Below are positions 25,899 to 34,397 of a DNA stretch of 64,000 bases, piece after piece. Source of the stretch: Microbacterium testaceum (lineage in GTDB: Bacteria > Actinomycetota > Actinomycetes > Actinomycetales > Microbacteriaceae); the NCBI RefSeq assembly GCF_029761935.1, contig NZ_CP121699.1, forward strand, positions 2,728,001 through 2,792,000. Direction: 5' to 3'. Both the position numbers and the translations under genes were made by a program. Each line of letters opens with the position of its first letter. Positions within the stretch are counted from its first letter, which is position 1. Under the pieces are notes generated by a model. It saw only the letters and a list, made by a program, of their open reading frames with translations, was not told where the DNA came from and did no database searches.

Positions 25899-27293
25899 AT
25901 GGCGCTCGTCATGGGAGTCGACTCGTCGACGCAGTCGTGCAAGGTCGTCGTCGTCGACGCCGAGACCGGGAAGGTCGTGCGCGAGGGGCGCGCGTCGCAC
26001 CCCGCCGGCACGTCGGTCGACCCCGAGGCCTGGTGGAAGGCGCTGCAGGATGCCATCGCCCAGGCCGGCGGTCTCGACGACGTCTCCGCGGTGTCGATCG
26101 CGGGCCAGCAGCACGGCATGGTCGTGCTCGACGCCGAGGGTGCCGTCATCCGCGACGCTCTGCTGTGGAACGACACCCGGTCGGCGCAGGCCGCGCGCGA
26201 CCTCATCGAGGAGGTGGGCTCCCAGGCGTTCGCCGAGCGCACGGGAGCCGTGCCGGTCGCCTCGTTCACCGGCACCAAGCTCCGCTGGTTGCGCGATGCC
26301 GAGCCCGACAACGCCGCGCGCGTCGCCGCCGTGGCCCTGCCGCACGACTGGCTGACCTGGCGTCTGCGCGGGTTCGGCCCGGGCAACGCCGTTCTCGAGG
26401 AGCTCGTCACCGACCGGTCCGACGCCTCGGGCACCGCCTATTGGGGTGCCGACGGCTACGACCTCGACCTGTTCCGCCGTGCCCTGGGACGCGACGCCGT
26501 GCTGCCGCGCGTGCTCGGCCCATGGGAGAGCGCGGGGGCTCTGCCCGGGGGCGCGCTCGTCGGCCCCGGCGCGGGAGACAATGCCGGCGCGGCCCTCGGC
26601 CTCGGCGCGGGCGTGGGCGACGTGGTCGTCTCGCTCGGCACCTCGGGCACCGTGTTCGCCGTCACCGACACCCCGGCCCGTGACGCGACGGGCGCGGTGG
26701 CCGGCTTCGCCGACGCCACGGGGCGCTTCCTGCCGCTCGTGGCCACCCTCAACGCCGCCCGGGTCCTCGACGCCTTCGCGGGACTCCTCGGCGTCTCCCA
26801 CGACGAGCTCGGGGCCCTGGCCCTCGAGGCCGAGCCCGCTGCCGGCGGCGTGGTGCTCGTGCCGTGGTTCGAGGGAGAGCGCACGCCCAACCTGCCGCAC
26901 GCGCAGGCCTCGCTGACCGGCCTGACCCTGGCATCCACGAACCGCCCGAATTTCGCGCGCGCCGCGATCGAGGGCATGCTGAGCGGCTTGGCCGTCGGGC
27001 TCGAGGCGATCCAGGCGCAGGGTGTCGAGGTGCACCGCGTGCTGCTCATCGGCGGAGCAGCGGCGAACGAGGGAGTGGCGCGCATCGCCGCGCAGGTGTT
27101 CGACGCCGAGATCGTCGTCCCCGCTGCGGGGGAGTACGTCGCGCTCGGCGCGGCCCGCCAGGCGGCGGGGGTGCTCGCGGGCGGGCCCGTCGACTGGGCC
27201 GTCGCGATGACCCGCACGGTCGAACCCGACCACCGACCCGAGATCCGCGAGCGCTACGACGTGATCGCCGCACTCCGCGCCTCGGAACAGTAG
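25899..27293 (+). CDS. xylB: xylulokinase
   Basis: A 464-residue FGGY kinase converting D-xylulose to xylulose 5-phosphate. [16 protein letters not shown] is the N-terminal phosphate motif, [13 protein letters not shown] and LLWNDTRS are xylulokinase signatures, [11 protein letters not shown] carries the catalytic Asp, and [15 protein letters not shown] is the C-terminal ATP motif. ATG 25899 follows GAGGAG at 5 nt; GTG 25893 is less well placed. With xylA it completes the isomerase route for xylose and also for xylitol-derived xylulose. Confidence 0.95.
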   Translation: MALVMGVDSSTQSCKVVVVDAETGKVVREGRASHPAGTSVDPEAWWKALQDAIAQAGGLDDVSAVSIAGQQHGMVVLDAEGAVIRDALLWNDTRSAQAARDLIEEVGSQAFAERTGAVPVASFTGTKLRWLRDAEPDNAARVAAVALPHDWLTWRLRGFGPGNAVLEELVTDRSDASGTAYWGADGYDLDLFRRALGRDAVLPRVLGPWESAGALPGGALVGPGAGDNAGAALGLGAGVGDVVVSLGTSGTVFAVTDTPARDATGAVAGFADATGRFLPLVATLNAARVLDAFAGLLGVSHDELGALALEAEPAAGGVVLVPWFEGERTPNLPHAQASLTGLTLASTNRPNFARAAIEGMLSGLAVGLEAIQAQGVEVHRVLLIGGAAANEGVARIAAQVFDAEIVVPAAGEYVALGAARQAAGVLAGGPVDWAVAMTRTVEPDHRPEIRERYDVIAALRASEQ

Positions 27294-27372
27294 ATTTCTC
27301 GCCCGCGAGCGGGCCAGAGTAGGACCGGGTCCGTCGACGTCTTGTAAGGGGGGCGTCGGCGGACTCTCGTCT

Positions 27373-27388
27373 GCGGGAGCGCTCCCGC
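27373..27388. promoter_or_regulatory. LacI-type palindrome upstream of the regulator gene
   Basis: GCGGGAGCGCTCCCGC is a perfect 16-bp palindrome centred on CG, close to the TGGGAGCGCTCCCA class of actinobacterial LacI operators. It lies 48 bp before the LacI-family gene and could serve autoregulation or another LacI protein. A short hairpin is the alternative reading. Confidence 0.5.
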
Positions 27389-27435
27389 GCCGTGCGGTCG
27401 GCCGAGGGGGTTGCGCGCCGCTACTGTGAGGGACC

Positions 27436-28404
27436 ATGAGCGGCGAGGTCGGGGGCAAGCGCATCGGCGTGCGCGAGGTCGCCGCCGCCGCGGGGGTCTC
27501 GACGCAGACCGTCTCGCGCGTGCTCAACGGCTACGCGGGCATCCGCGAGAGCACGCGCGAGCGCGTGCTCGCCGCGGTCGCCGAGCTGGACTACCGCGTC
27601 AACAACGCCGCGCGAGCGCTGGGCACGAGCTTGACGCGCACGGTCGGGGTCGTGGCATCCGATGCCGTGCTCCACGGGCCCTCGGCCGGCATCGCCGCTC
27701 TGGAGCGGGCGGCGCGGACGCGCGGGCGGTGGATCTCGACGGCGTACACCGACTCCGACGACCCCGCCGACATCGACGCCGCGGTGCGGCACCTGCTCGA
27801 TCAGGGCGTCGACGGGATCGTGCTGGTCGCGGCGCACGGGGCCACTCCGCTCGAGGGATACGACGTTCCCATCGTGCCGCTGTACGGCGAGTCCGGGGCC
27901 CGCCAGCGCGACGCCGCCGCCCTCGTCGTGACCCACCTCGCCGAGCTCGGGCACCGCCGGGTCGTCGAGGTCGCAGGCCCCTCCGACTGGCGCGAAGCCC
28001 TCGCCCGAACGGCGGGGGTGGCGGACGCCGTGGCCCGCCTCGACCTCGCCCTCGTCGGTCGCGCGGAGGGGGATTGGAGCGCGGCGTCCGGCTTCGCCCT
28101 CGCCGGGGCTGTCGCCGACCTCGTACGAGACGGGGCCACGGCCGTCGCCGTCGCGAACGATCAGATGGCCCTCGGGCTCATCGCGGGGCTCACCGCCCGA
28201 GGGCTCGCGGTGCCGGCCGATGTGTCGATCGCGGGATTCGACGACAATCCGGATGCCGCGTTCTACACCCCCGCGCTCACGACCGTCCGCCTCGACGTCG
28301 AGGGCGAAGCCGCGCATGCGGTCGCCGCCGTGCTCGGCGACGCCTCGGCGTCTCCTTCGGAACCGGTGCTGGTGATGCGCGACTCGACGGCCCCGCCGCG
28401 CTGA
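27436..28404 (+). CDS. LacI-family regulator, probable arabinose repressor
   Basis: A 322-residue repressor with the LacI HTH (VREVAAAAGVSTQTVSRVLN at about residues 12-31) and a sugar-binding domain ending SIAGFDDNPDAAFYTPALTT. A TACTGT box lies 8 nt before the ATG, so the leader may be nearly absent; GAGGGA overlaps as a weak ribosome site. It is immediately upstream of araDBA, whose promoter region carries a perfect 20-bp palindrome, so control of arabinose use is the natural guess. Confidence 0.88.
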   Translation: MSGEVGGKRIGVREVAAAAGVSTQTVSRVLNGYAGIRESTRERVLAAVAELDYRVNNAARALGTSLTRTVGVVASDAVLHGPSAGIAALERAARTRGRWISTAYTDSDDPADIDAAVRHLLDQGVDGIVLVAAHGATPLEGYDVPIVPLYGESGARQRDAAALVVTHLAELGHRRVVEVAGPSDWREALARTAGVADAVARLDLALVGRAEGDWSAASGFALAGAVADLVRDGATAVAVANDQMALGLIAGLTARGLAVPADVSIAGFDDNPDAAFYTPALTTVRLDVEGEAAHAVAAVLGDASASPSEPVLVMRDSTAPPR

Positions 28405-28431
28405 GGGTCTCCCCGTCGAGGTGACCGTCTG

Positions 28432-28479
28432 TCGTCGAGATGACCGGCCTTTCGCGCCCATCGTGGGTCATCTCGGCGA
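28432..28479. repeat. inverted repeat downstream of the regulator
   Basis: CGAGATGACC (28436-28445) pairs perfectly with GGTCATCTCG (28466-28475); TCG/CGA extends the stem past one wobble pair. Variant copies of the arm (GTCGAGGTGACC at 28415, GTGATCTCGGCG at 28487) lie on either side. It may be the terminator of the regulator gene. Confidence 0.5.
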
Positions 28480-28538
28480 TTGCGCGTGATCTCGGCGCGG
28501 GTCAGCCCGGCCGCCTGCATCCGCCCCTCGCGAAGCGG

Positions 28539-28558
28539 CGATGTTACCGGTAACATCG
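28539..28558. promoter_or_regulatory. operator of the araDBA operon
   Basis: CGATGTTACCGGTAACATCG is a perfect 20-bp palindrome 37 bp before the araD start. Its form and position fit a LacI-family repressor site; the regulator encoded just upstream is the likely partner. Confidence 0.7.
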
Positions 28559-28594
28559 AACCGGCCCCACCCGACCCCGTCGAAGGAGACACGC

Positions 28595-29311
28595 GTGTCC
28601 GATGCCGCCACGTTCGCGCCCGAGGTGCAGGAGGCGATCGACGCCGTCCGCGCCGACGTCGCGAAACTGCACGCCGAGCTCGTGCGCTACAACCTCATCG
28701 TCTGGACCGGCGGCAACGTCTCGGGTCGCGTGCCCGGCGCCGACCTGTTCGTCATCAAGCCCTCCGGCGTCTCGTACGACGACCTGGCTCCCGAGAACAT
28801 GATCCTCTGCGACCTCGACGGCAACGCGATCCCCGGCACGCCCGGCTCCGAGCGCAGCCCCTCGAGCGACACCGCGGCGCACGCCTACGTGTACCGGAAC
28901 ATGCCCGAGGTCGGCGGGGTCGTGCACACGCACTCCACCTACGGCGTCGCCTGGGCAGCCCGCGGCGAAGATATCCCCTGCGTCATCACCGCGATGGCCG
29001 ACGAGTTCGGCGGACCCATCCCGGTCGGCCCGTTCGCGATCATCGGCGACGACTCGATCGGCCGCGGCATCGTCGAGACCCTGCGCGGACACCGCTCGCG
29101 CGGCGTGATCATGCAGAACCACGGTCCCTTCACGATCGGCACGAACGCGAAGGATGCCGTCAAGGCCGCCGTCATGCTCGAAGACGTCGCCCGCACCGTG
29201 CACATCGCGCGTGAGGCGGGCCCGCTCATCCCGATCCCGCAGGACAAGATCGACGCCCTCTACAACCGCTACCAGAACGTCTACGGACAGAGCACGGACG
29301 ACCGCCGATGA
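28595..29311 (+). CDS. araD: L-ribulose-5-phosphate 4-epimerase
   Basis: A 238-residue class II aldolase-fold epimerase converting L-ribulose 5-phosphate to D-xylulose 5-phosphate. Visible are the phosphate-binding TGGNVSGR (near residue 41) and KPSGVSYDDL, the zinc ligands in VVHTHSTYG (near 110) and a third His in MQNHGPFTIG. GTG 28595 is chosen because AAGGAG lies 6 nt upstream. It is the first gene of araD-araB-araA; its stop overlaps the araB ATG by 4 bp. Confidence 0.94.
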   Translation: MSDAATFAPEVQEAIDAVRADVAKLHAELVRYNLIVWTGGNVSGRVPGADLFVIKPSGVSYDDLAPENMILCDLDGNAIPGTPGSERSPSSDTAAHAYVYRNMPEVGGVVHTHSTYGVAWAARGEDIPCVITAMADEFGGPIPVGPFAIIGDDSIGRGIVETLRGHRSRGVIMQNHGPFTIGTNAKDAVKAAVMLEDVARTVHIAREAGPLIPIPQDKIDALYNRYQNVYGQSTDDRR

Positions 29312-30891
29312 CCGCCCACACCACCGCACTGCTCGAAGAGGGCCGCGCCAGCCTCGGCATCGAGCTCGGCTCCACCCGCATCAAGGCGTGCCTCATCGGC
29401 CCCGACGCCGAAGTGCTCGCCACCGGCTCCCACGAGTGGGAGAACGTTTACGCCGACAAGCTCTGGACGTATTCGCTGGATGCCGTGTGGTCGGGCCTGC
29501 AGGCCGCCTACGCCGCACTGGTCGCCGACGTGCAGCAGCGCTTCGGCGTCACCCCCGAGCGCTACGCCGCGATGGGTGTGTCGGCGATGATGCACGGCTA
29601 CCTCGCGTTCGACGCCGACGGTGAGCTGCTCGCGCCCTTCCGCACGTGGCGCAACACCAACACCGGTGTCGCGGCGGCCGAGCTGACCGAGCTGCTGGGC
29701 GTGAACATCCCGCTCCGGTGGTCGATCGCGCACCTGCACCAGGCGGTCGTGGATGCCGAGCCGCACGTGCCCGAGATCCGCTTCCTCACCACCCTCGCGG
29801 GATACGTGCACTGGAAGCTCACCGGCGAGAAGGTGCTCGGCGTCGGGGATGCCTCGGGCATGTTCCCGATCGACTCCGCCACCCGCGACTACGACGCCGA
29901 GCTCGTCGCGCGCTACGACGCGCTCGCCGCGGGCCGGGTGCCCGCGCTGAACGACCTGCTGCCGCGCGTGCTCGTGGCGGGCACCGCCGCCGGCGCGCTC
30001 ACCGATGCCGGGGCGACGCTGCTCGACCCGAGCGGGACCCTGCGCCCCGGCATCCCGTTCGCTCCTCCCGAGGGCGACGCGGGCACCGGCATGGTCGCGA
30101 CCTGCGCCGTGGCTCCCCGCACCGGAAACGTCAGCGCCGGCACGAGCATCTTCGCGATGGTCGTGCTCGAGCGCCCGCTCAGCGAGGTGCACCACGAGCT
30201 CGACCTCGTCACGACCCCCTCGGGAGACGCGGTCGCGATGGTGCACTGCAACAACGGCGCGAGCGAGCTGGCCGCGTGGGCGAACATGTTCACCGCGTTC
30301 GCCGCCGCCGCCGGCACCCCGGTGACCCCGGATGCCACCTACGCGGCGCTCTTCGAGGCGGCGCTGAACGGCGAGGCCGACGCCGGCGGACTGCTCGCCT
30401 ACAACCACCTCGCCGGCGAGCCCATCGCGGGTCTCGACGAGGGCCGACCGCTGGTCGTGCGCACCCCCGACAGCCGTCTGACGCTGCCGAACTTCATGCG
30501 CGCGCAGCTGTACGGCGTGTTCGGCACGCTCGCGCTCGGCATGGATGTTCTCCACGGCGAGGGCGTGCAGCTCGACAAGATGTACGCGCACGGCGGCATG
30601 TTCCGCACGGCGGGCGTCGCCCAGCGCTTCCTCGCCGCCGCCCTCGACGCACCCGTCGCGGTCGCCGAGACCGCGTCCGAGGGTGGGGCGTGGGGTATGG
30701 CCGTGCTCGCGGCGTACGTCGCCGATGACTCCGGCCGCGACCTCGACCGGTGGCTGCGCGAGACGGTGTTCGCCACCGCCCCGATCGTCACCGCCGACCC
30801 CGAGCCCGCCGACGTGGCCGGGTTCTCGTCCTACCTCGACCGTTACCGCGCCGGCCTCGCCGTCGAGGCCGCCGCCGTGGCATCCCTCTGA
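29308..30891 (+). CDS. araB: ribulokinase-type FGGY kinase of the arabinose operon
   Basis: A 527-residue FGGY kinase between araD and araA, so its job is very likely phosphorylation of L-ribulose. It has [17 protein letters not shown] at the N-terminus, [14 protein letters not shown] near residue 93, [15 protein letters not shown] near 275 and a C-terminal [16 protein letters not shown]. It belongs to the longer actinobacterial kinase type, not the classical enterobacterial AraB. ATGA overlap with araD couples translation; araA follows after 20 bp. Confidence 0.88.
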   Translation: MTAHTTALLEEGRASLGIELGSTRIKACLIGPDAEVLATGSHEWENVYADKLWTYSLDAVWSGLQAAYAALVADVQQRFGVTPERYAAMGVSAMMHGYLAFDADGELLAPFRTWRNTNTGVAAAELTELLGVNIPLRWSIAHLHQAVVDAEPHVPEIRFLTTLAGYVHWKLTGEKVLGVGDASGMFPIDSATRDYDAELVARYDALAAGRVPALNDLLPRVLVAGTAAGALTDAGATLLDPSGTLRPGIPFAPPEGDAGTGMVATCAVAPRTGNVSAGTSIFAMVVLERPLSEVHHELDLVTTPSGDAVAMVHCNNGASELAAWANMFTAFAAAAGTPVTPDATYAALFEAALNGEADAGGLLAYNHLAGEPIAGLDEGRPLVVRTPDSRLTLPNFMRAQLYGVFGTLALGMDVLHGEGVQLDKMYAHGGMFRTAGVAQRFLAAALDAPVAVAETASEGGAWGMAVLAAYVADDSGRDLDRWLRETVFATAPIVTADPEPADVAGFSSYLDRYRAGLAVEAAAVASL

Positions 30892-30911
30892 TCACCCGAA
30901 AAGGAACAGTC

Positions 30912-32423
30912 ATGACTCGCACCCCCCTCAAGAACGACCTCGACGGCTACGAGGTCTGGTTCGTCACCGGCAGCCAGAACCTCTACGGCGAAGAGACGCT
31001 GAAGCAGGTCGCCGAGCAGTCGCAGGCCGTCGTCGAGGGCTTGAACGGTCTGCCGGTGAAGGTCGTCTGGAAGCCCGTGCTGAAGGATTCCGACAGCATC
31101 CGCCGCATGGCGCTCGAGATCAACGGCCGCGACGACGTCATCGGCGTCATCGCGTGGATGCACACGTTCAGCCCCGCCAAGATGTGGATCTCGGGCCTGG
31201 ACGCGCTGCAGAAGCCGCTGCTGCACCTGCACACGCAGGCCAACGTCGAGCTGCCGTGGAACGACATCGACTTCGACTTCATGAACCTCAACCAGGCCGC
31301 CCACGGCGACCGCGAGTTCGGGTACATCCAGACGCGCCTCGGCGTCTCGCGCAAGACGGTCGTCGGCCACGTGTCGAACCCCGCCGTGCGCCAGCAGATC
31401 GAGGACTGGGAGCGCGCCGCAGCCGGCTGGACCGCCGCCCGCACCCTCAAGCTCGCGCGCTTCGGCGACAACATGCGCTTCGTCGCCGTCACCGAGGGCG
31501 ACAAGACCGAGGCCGAGCTGCGCTTCGGCGTGCAGGTCAACACGTGGGGCGTCAACGAGCTCGTCGAGGCCGTCGAAGCGGCATCGGATGCCGACATCGA
31601 CGCGCTCGTGCAGGAGTACGTCGACAGCTACGACGTCGTCGACGAACTGCTCCCCGGTGGCGCGCGTCACCAGTCGCTGCGCGACGGCGCGGCGATCGAG
31701 CTGGGCCTGCGCTCGTTCCTCGAGGAGGGCGGCTTCGGCGCCTTCACCACCTCGTTCGAAGACCTCGGCGCGCTGAAGCAGCTGCCCGGTCTCGCGGTGC
31801 AGCGCCTCATGGCCGAGGGCTACGGCTTCGGCGCCGAGGGCGACTGGAAGACCGCGATCCTCGTGCGCGTCGCCAACGTCATGGGCGCGGGCCTGCCCGG
31901 TGGCGCCTCGCTCATGGAGGACTACACCTACGACCTCGTCCCCGGCTCCGAGCGCATCCTCGGAGCGCACATGCTCGAGGTCTCGCCCTCGCTGACCACG
32001 AAGAAGCCCCGCCTCGAGATCCACGAGCTGGGCATCGGCGGCAAGGACGACCCGGTGCGCCTGGTCTTCACCGCCGACGCGGGCCCCGCGCTGGTCGTCG
32101 CGATGAGCGACATGCGCGACCGCTTCCGTCTGGTGGCGAACGTCGTCGAGAACGTCGACGCGCCCGACCTGCCGAAGCTCCCCGTGGGCCGCGCGGTGTG
32201 GAAGCCCGCCCCCGACTTCGCGACCTCGGCCGGCTGCTGGCTCGCCGCCGGCGCCGCCCACCACACCGTCATGACGACGGCCGTGGGCATCGAGGTGTTC
32301 CGCGACTTCGCCGAGATCGCCAAGACCGAGCTCGTCGTGATCGACGACGACACCACGGTCCGCGGTTTCCAGAGCGAGCTGCGCTGGAACCAGGCGTACT
32401 ACCGCCTGGCCCAGGGCCTGTAA
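30912..32423 (+). CDS. araA: L-arabinose isomerase
   Basis: A 503-residue metal-dependent isomerase converting L-arabinose to L-ribulose. The N-terminus [18 protein letters not shown] is diagnostic, followed by [44 protein letters not shown] and [12 protein letters not shown]. The metal-site region MEDYTYDL is near residue 336. Length is normal. ATG 30912 follows AAGGAA. It is the last gene of the operon and is followed by a strong hairpin. Confidence 0.96.
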   Translation: MTRTPLKNDLDGYEVWFVTGSQNLYGEETLKQVAEQSQAVVEGLNGLPVKVVWKPVLKDSDSIRRMALEINGRDDVIGVIAWMHTFSPAKMWISGLDALQKPLLHLHTQANVELPWNDIDFDFMNLNQAAHGDREFGYIQTRLGVSRKTVVGHVSNPAVRQQIEDWERAAAGWTAARTLKLARFGDNMRFVAVTEGDKTEAELRFGVQVNTWGVNELVEAVEAASDADIDALVQEYVDSYDVVDELLPGGARHQSLRDGAAIELGLRSFLEEGGFGAFTTSFEDLGALKQLPGLAVQRLMAEGYGFGAEGDWKTAILVRVANVMGAGLPGGASLMEDYTYDLVPGSERILGAHMLEVSPSLTTKKPRLEIHELGIGGKDDPVRLVFTADAGPALVVAMSDMRDRFRLVANVVENVDAPDLPKLPVGRAVWKPAPDFATSAGCWLAAGAAHHTVMTTAVGIEVFRDFAEIAKTELVVIDDDTTVRGFQSELRWNQAYYRLAQGL

Positions 32424-32428
32424 GACCC

Positions 32429-32461
32429 GTCACCCCGGGTGCCGCACTGCCCCGGGGTGAC
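32429..32461 (+). terminator. terminator of araDBA
   Basis: GTCACCCCGGG and its complement form an 11-bp GC-rich stem with an 11-nt loop, starting 5 bp after the araA stop; no T-tract. Confidence 0.65.
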
Positions 32462-32498
32462 GCGGCGCGTGCGCCTCCCGTTCGCTCGGGACGCGCCC

Positions 32499-32757
32499 CG
32501 CTCGCCGAGGTGCCCCTTACCGCCTCGGCGAGCGGACCGTGCCCCGGATCCGTGGTGGCGGTGGGCCGCCACGGATCCGGGGCACTTTCTCGTGTGCACC
32601 GCGCTGCCCGCATTTTGTTGGGACATGGATGCCGCGCATCCGGTGCGGAGGGGGCATGTCCCTATTTCGGTGGGGGTGTGTCCCAGATTGTGCGGCGTGC
32701 GCGGTGTCCAGCCAGCGCTTTTTGGGACATGGATGCCGTGGCATCCGGGGCGCGGAG
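32499..32757. repeat. cluster of intergenic hairpins and direct repeats
   Basis: This fills most of the 417-bp gap after araA, in which I see no gene. It contains a 12-bp perfect stem (32499-32510/32523-32534), a 17-bp perfect stem (GTGCCCCGGATCCGTGG, 32539-32555/32569-32585), and two direct copies of TTGGGACATGGATGCCG (32618 and 32722), each followed by a CATCCG arm. GGGACATG (32620) also pairs with CATGTCCC (32655). It could be several terminators, a structured RNA or decayed palindromic repeats. Confidence 0.6.
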
Positions 32758-32840
32758 GAATCTGTTGTCGACGCCGGGCCGGAACCCGGCCGAGGAATAC
32801 CCCTCGACCCCGCACGGTTTCCGTTCGTTCACCTCGACCG

Positions 32841-33923
32841 ATGGGAACCCCCGTTTTGACTCAATCCGCGCACGCCCTCGTGGTCGGCGCCACCGGTATC
32901 GCCGGCGGCGCCCTGATCGACCGACTCTCCGACGAGGGATGGGCGGTGACCGGCCTTTCCCGTCGGCCGGGTGCGGAGCGTCCGGGTGTCGGATGGCGTT
33001 CCGCCGACCTGCGCTCGCTCGAGTCGCTGCGCGCGGCGCTGGGCGACCTGTCCGTCACCCACGTCTTCTTCACCGCGTGGTCGCGGCAGGACACCGAGGC
33101 CGAGAACATCGCCGTCAACGGCGGCATGGTCCGCGACATGCTCGCGGCGCTCTCAGACGCTCCGGTGCGTCATGTCGCCCTGATGACCGGGCTCAAGCAC
33201 TACCTCGGGCCCTTCGAGGCGTACGGCCAGGGCGAGATGCCCGACACCCCGTTCCACGAGGACGAGCCGCGACTCGACGTCGACAACTTCTACTACGCGC
33301 AGGAGGACGAGCTGTTCGCCGCCGCCCGCCGTCAGGGCTTCACGTGGTCGGTCCACCGTTCGCACACGGTTCTCGGCCATGCCGTCGGCAACGCGATGAA
33401 CATGGGGCTCACGATCGCCGCCGCCGCCGCGATCAGCCGGCACGCGGGTCGACCGCTCGTCTTCCCGGGTAGCGAGACCCAGTGGAACGGCCTCACCGAT
33501 GTGACCGACGCCGACCTGCTCGCGAGCCAGATGGTCTGGGCGGCCACGCACCCCGAGGGCGCTGACGAGGCCTTCAACACCGCGAACGGCGACGTCTTCC
33601 GGTGGCGCTGGATGTGGCCGCGCATCGCGGCCGACCTCGGTGTCGAGGCGGAGGGATTCGACACCGCTCCGCGCCCGTTCGAGCAGCAGATGGCCGATGC
33701 GGCGCCGGTGTGGGCCGAGATCGTCGAGCAGCACGGACTCGTCGAACCCGACATCACGCGCGTCGCCTCGTGGTGGCACACCGATGCCGATCTCGGGCGC
33801 GACATCGAGGTCATGACCGACATGTCGAAGAGCCGCCTCGCGGGCTTCACCGAGCATCACCGCACGCGCGACTCGTTCACGAAGCTCTTCCAGCGGTACC
33901 GCGCGGCGCGGCTCATCCCCTGA
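32841..33923 (+). CDS. PRISE-type SDR oxidoreductase
   Basis: A 360-residue extended SDR resembling progesterone 5-beta-reductase / iridoid synthase (PRISE) proteins. The nucleotide motif VVGATGIAGGAL is near residue 14, MTGLKHYLGPF near 116, the family tyrosine region DNFYYAQEDEL near 150, and HRSHTVLGHAVGNAMN near 170. The bacterial members probably reduce activated C=C bonds of enones; the substrate is unknown. ATG 32841 has no strong ribosome site. A terminator follows. Confidence 0.82.
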   Translation: MGTPVLTQSAHALVVGATGIAGGALIDRLSDEGWAVTGLSRRPGAERPGVGWRSADLRSLESLRAALGDLSVTHVFFTAWSRQDTEAENIAVNGGMVRDMLAALSDAPVRHVALMTGLKHYLGPFEAYGQGEMPDTPFHEDEPRLDVDNFYYAQEDELFAAARRQGFTWSVHRSHTVLGHAVGNAMNMGLTIAAAAAISRHAGRPLVFPGSETQWNGLTDVTDADLLASQMVWAATHPEGADEAFNTANGDVFRWRWMWPRIAADLGVEAEGFDTAPRPFEQQMADAAPVWAEIVEQHGLVEPDITRVASWWHTDADLGRDIEVMTDMSKSRLAGFTEHHRTRDSFTKLFQRYRAARLIP

Positions 33924-33975
33924 GGAGGAGCGACGGGGCGACCCATCCGTCGGCGGCGACGCGGGGTCGCGCCCT

Positions 33976-34007
33976 GCGGTTCCGGATGCCACGGCATCCG
34001 GAACCGC
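33976..34007. terminator. bidirectional terminator
   Basis: GCGGTTCCGGATGCC and GGCATCCGGAACCGC form a perfect 15-bp stem around AC (effective loop larger) between convergent genes. The core is again the GGATGCC/GGCATCC pair. Confidence 0.7.
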
Positions 34008-34013
34008 GGTCTC

Positions 34014-34367
34014 TTACTGCGGTGCGAACGACGCCAGTGCCGCCCGGTACGCCCCCGATTCATCGCGGACCTCGGTCGTGACCAAGAGGGCGCTCGACCT
34101 GAGAGTCCGCACGTACGGACCGCGGCAGGCGAGGACGACGATGCGCTCGAGCCCGCGTCGCCAAGCAGGGACGAGGGCTTCGAGGTCGCGGCGCTCCGGC
34201 TGCTCGTCGAGCGGTCTCGGGGCGGCCGATCGGCCGGCTTCGAACGAGCGTTCCTGCCACTCGCGGTACGAGGGGTCCGCGAACACGGCGTCGCCGAACT
34301 CGTCGCGCCACGACGGGCCCATGACCTGCGAGAGCAGAGTCTTCCGCTGCTGGCGCGAATCGTCCAC
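34014..34367 (-). CDS. small hypothetical protein
   Basis: A 117-residue hydrophilic protein that I do not recognise. It is rich in Arg and Glu, has no membrane segment or signal peptide, and its middle reads WQERSFEAGRSAAPRPLDEQ, followed by a helical VPAWRRGLERIVVLACRG. It starts at GTG 34367 with a poor ribosome site, 30 bp after the dGTPase stop on the same strand, so it is probably cotranscribed. Codon use is like its neighbours. Confidence 0.55.
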   Translation of the reverse strand: MDDSRQQRKTLLSQVMGPSWRDEFGDAVFADPSYREWQERSFEAGRSAAPRPLDEQPERRDLEALVPAWRRGLERIVVLACRGPYVRTLRSSALLVTTEVRDESGAYRAALASFAPQ

Positions 34368-34397
34368 CTCGAACGGACGAACGCGCCCCGAACCGGA

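Noticed and set aside
27301..27314. GCCCGCGAGCGGGC hairpin just after xylB as a terminator
   Set aside because: The loop would be only two bases; opening it leaves a stem of about five pairs, too weak to call.
32424..32840. Possible CRISPR array because of repeated short units
   Set aside because: Only two direct copies of one 17-bp unit are present, with about 104 bp between them. The rest are inverted, not direct, repeats and there is no cas gene.
30545..33472. A 975-codon plus-strand frame spanning araB, araA and the following gap
   Set aside because: It runs out of frame across three real features and translates to Arg/Pro-rich sequence. araB, araA and the PRISE reductase are all clearly coded in other frames.
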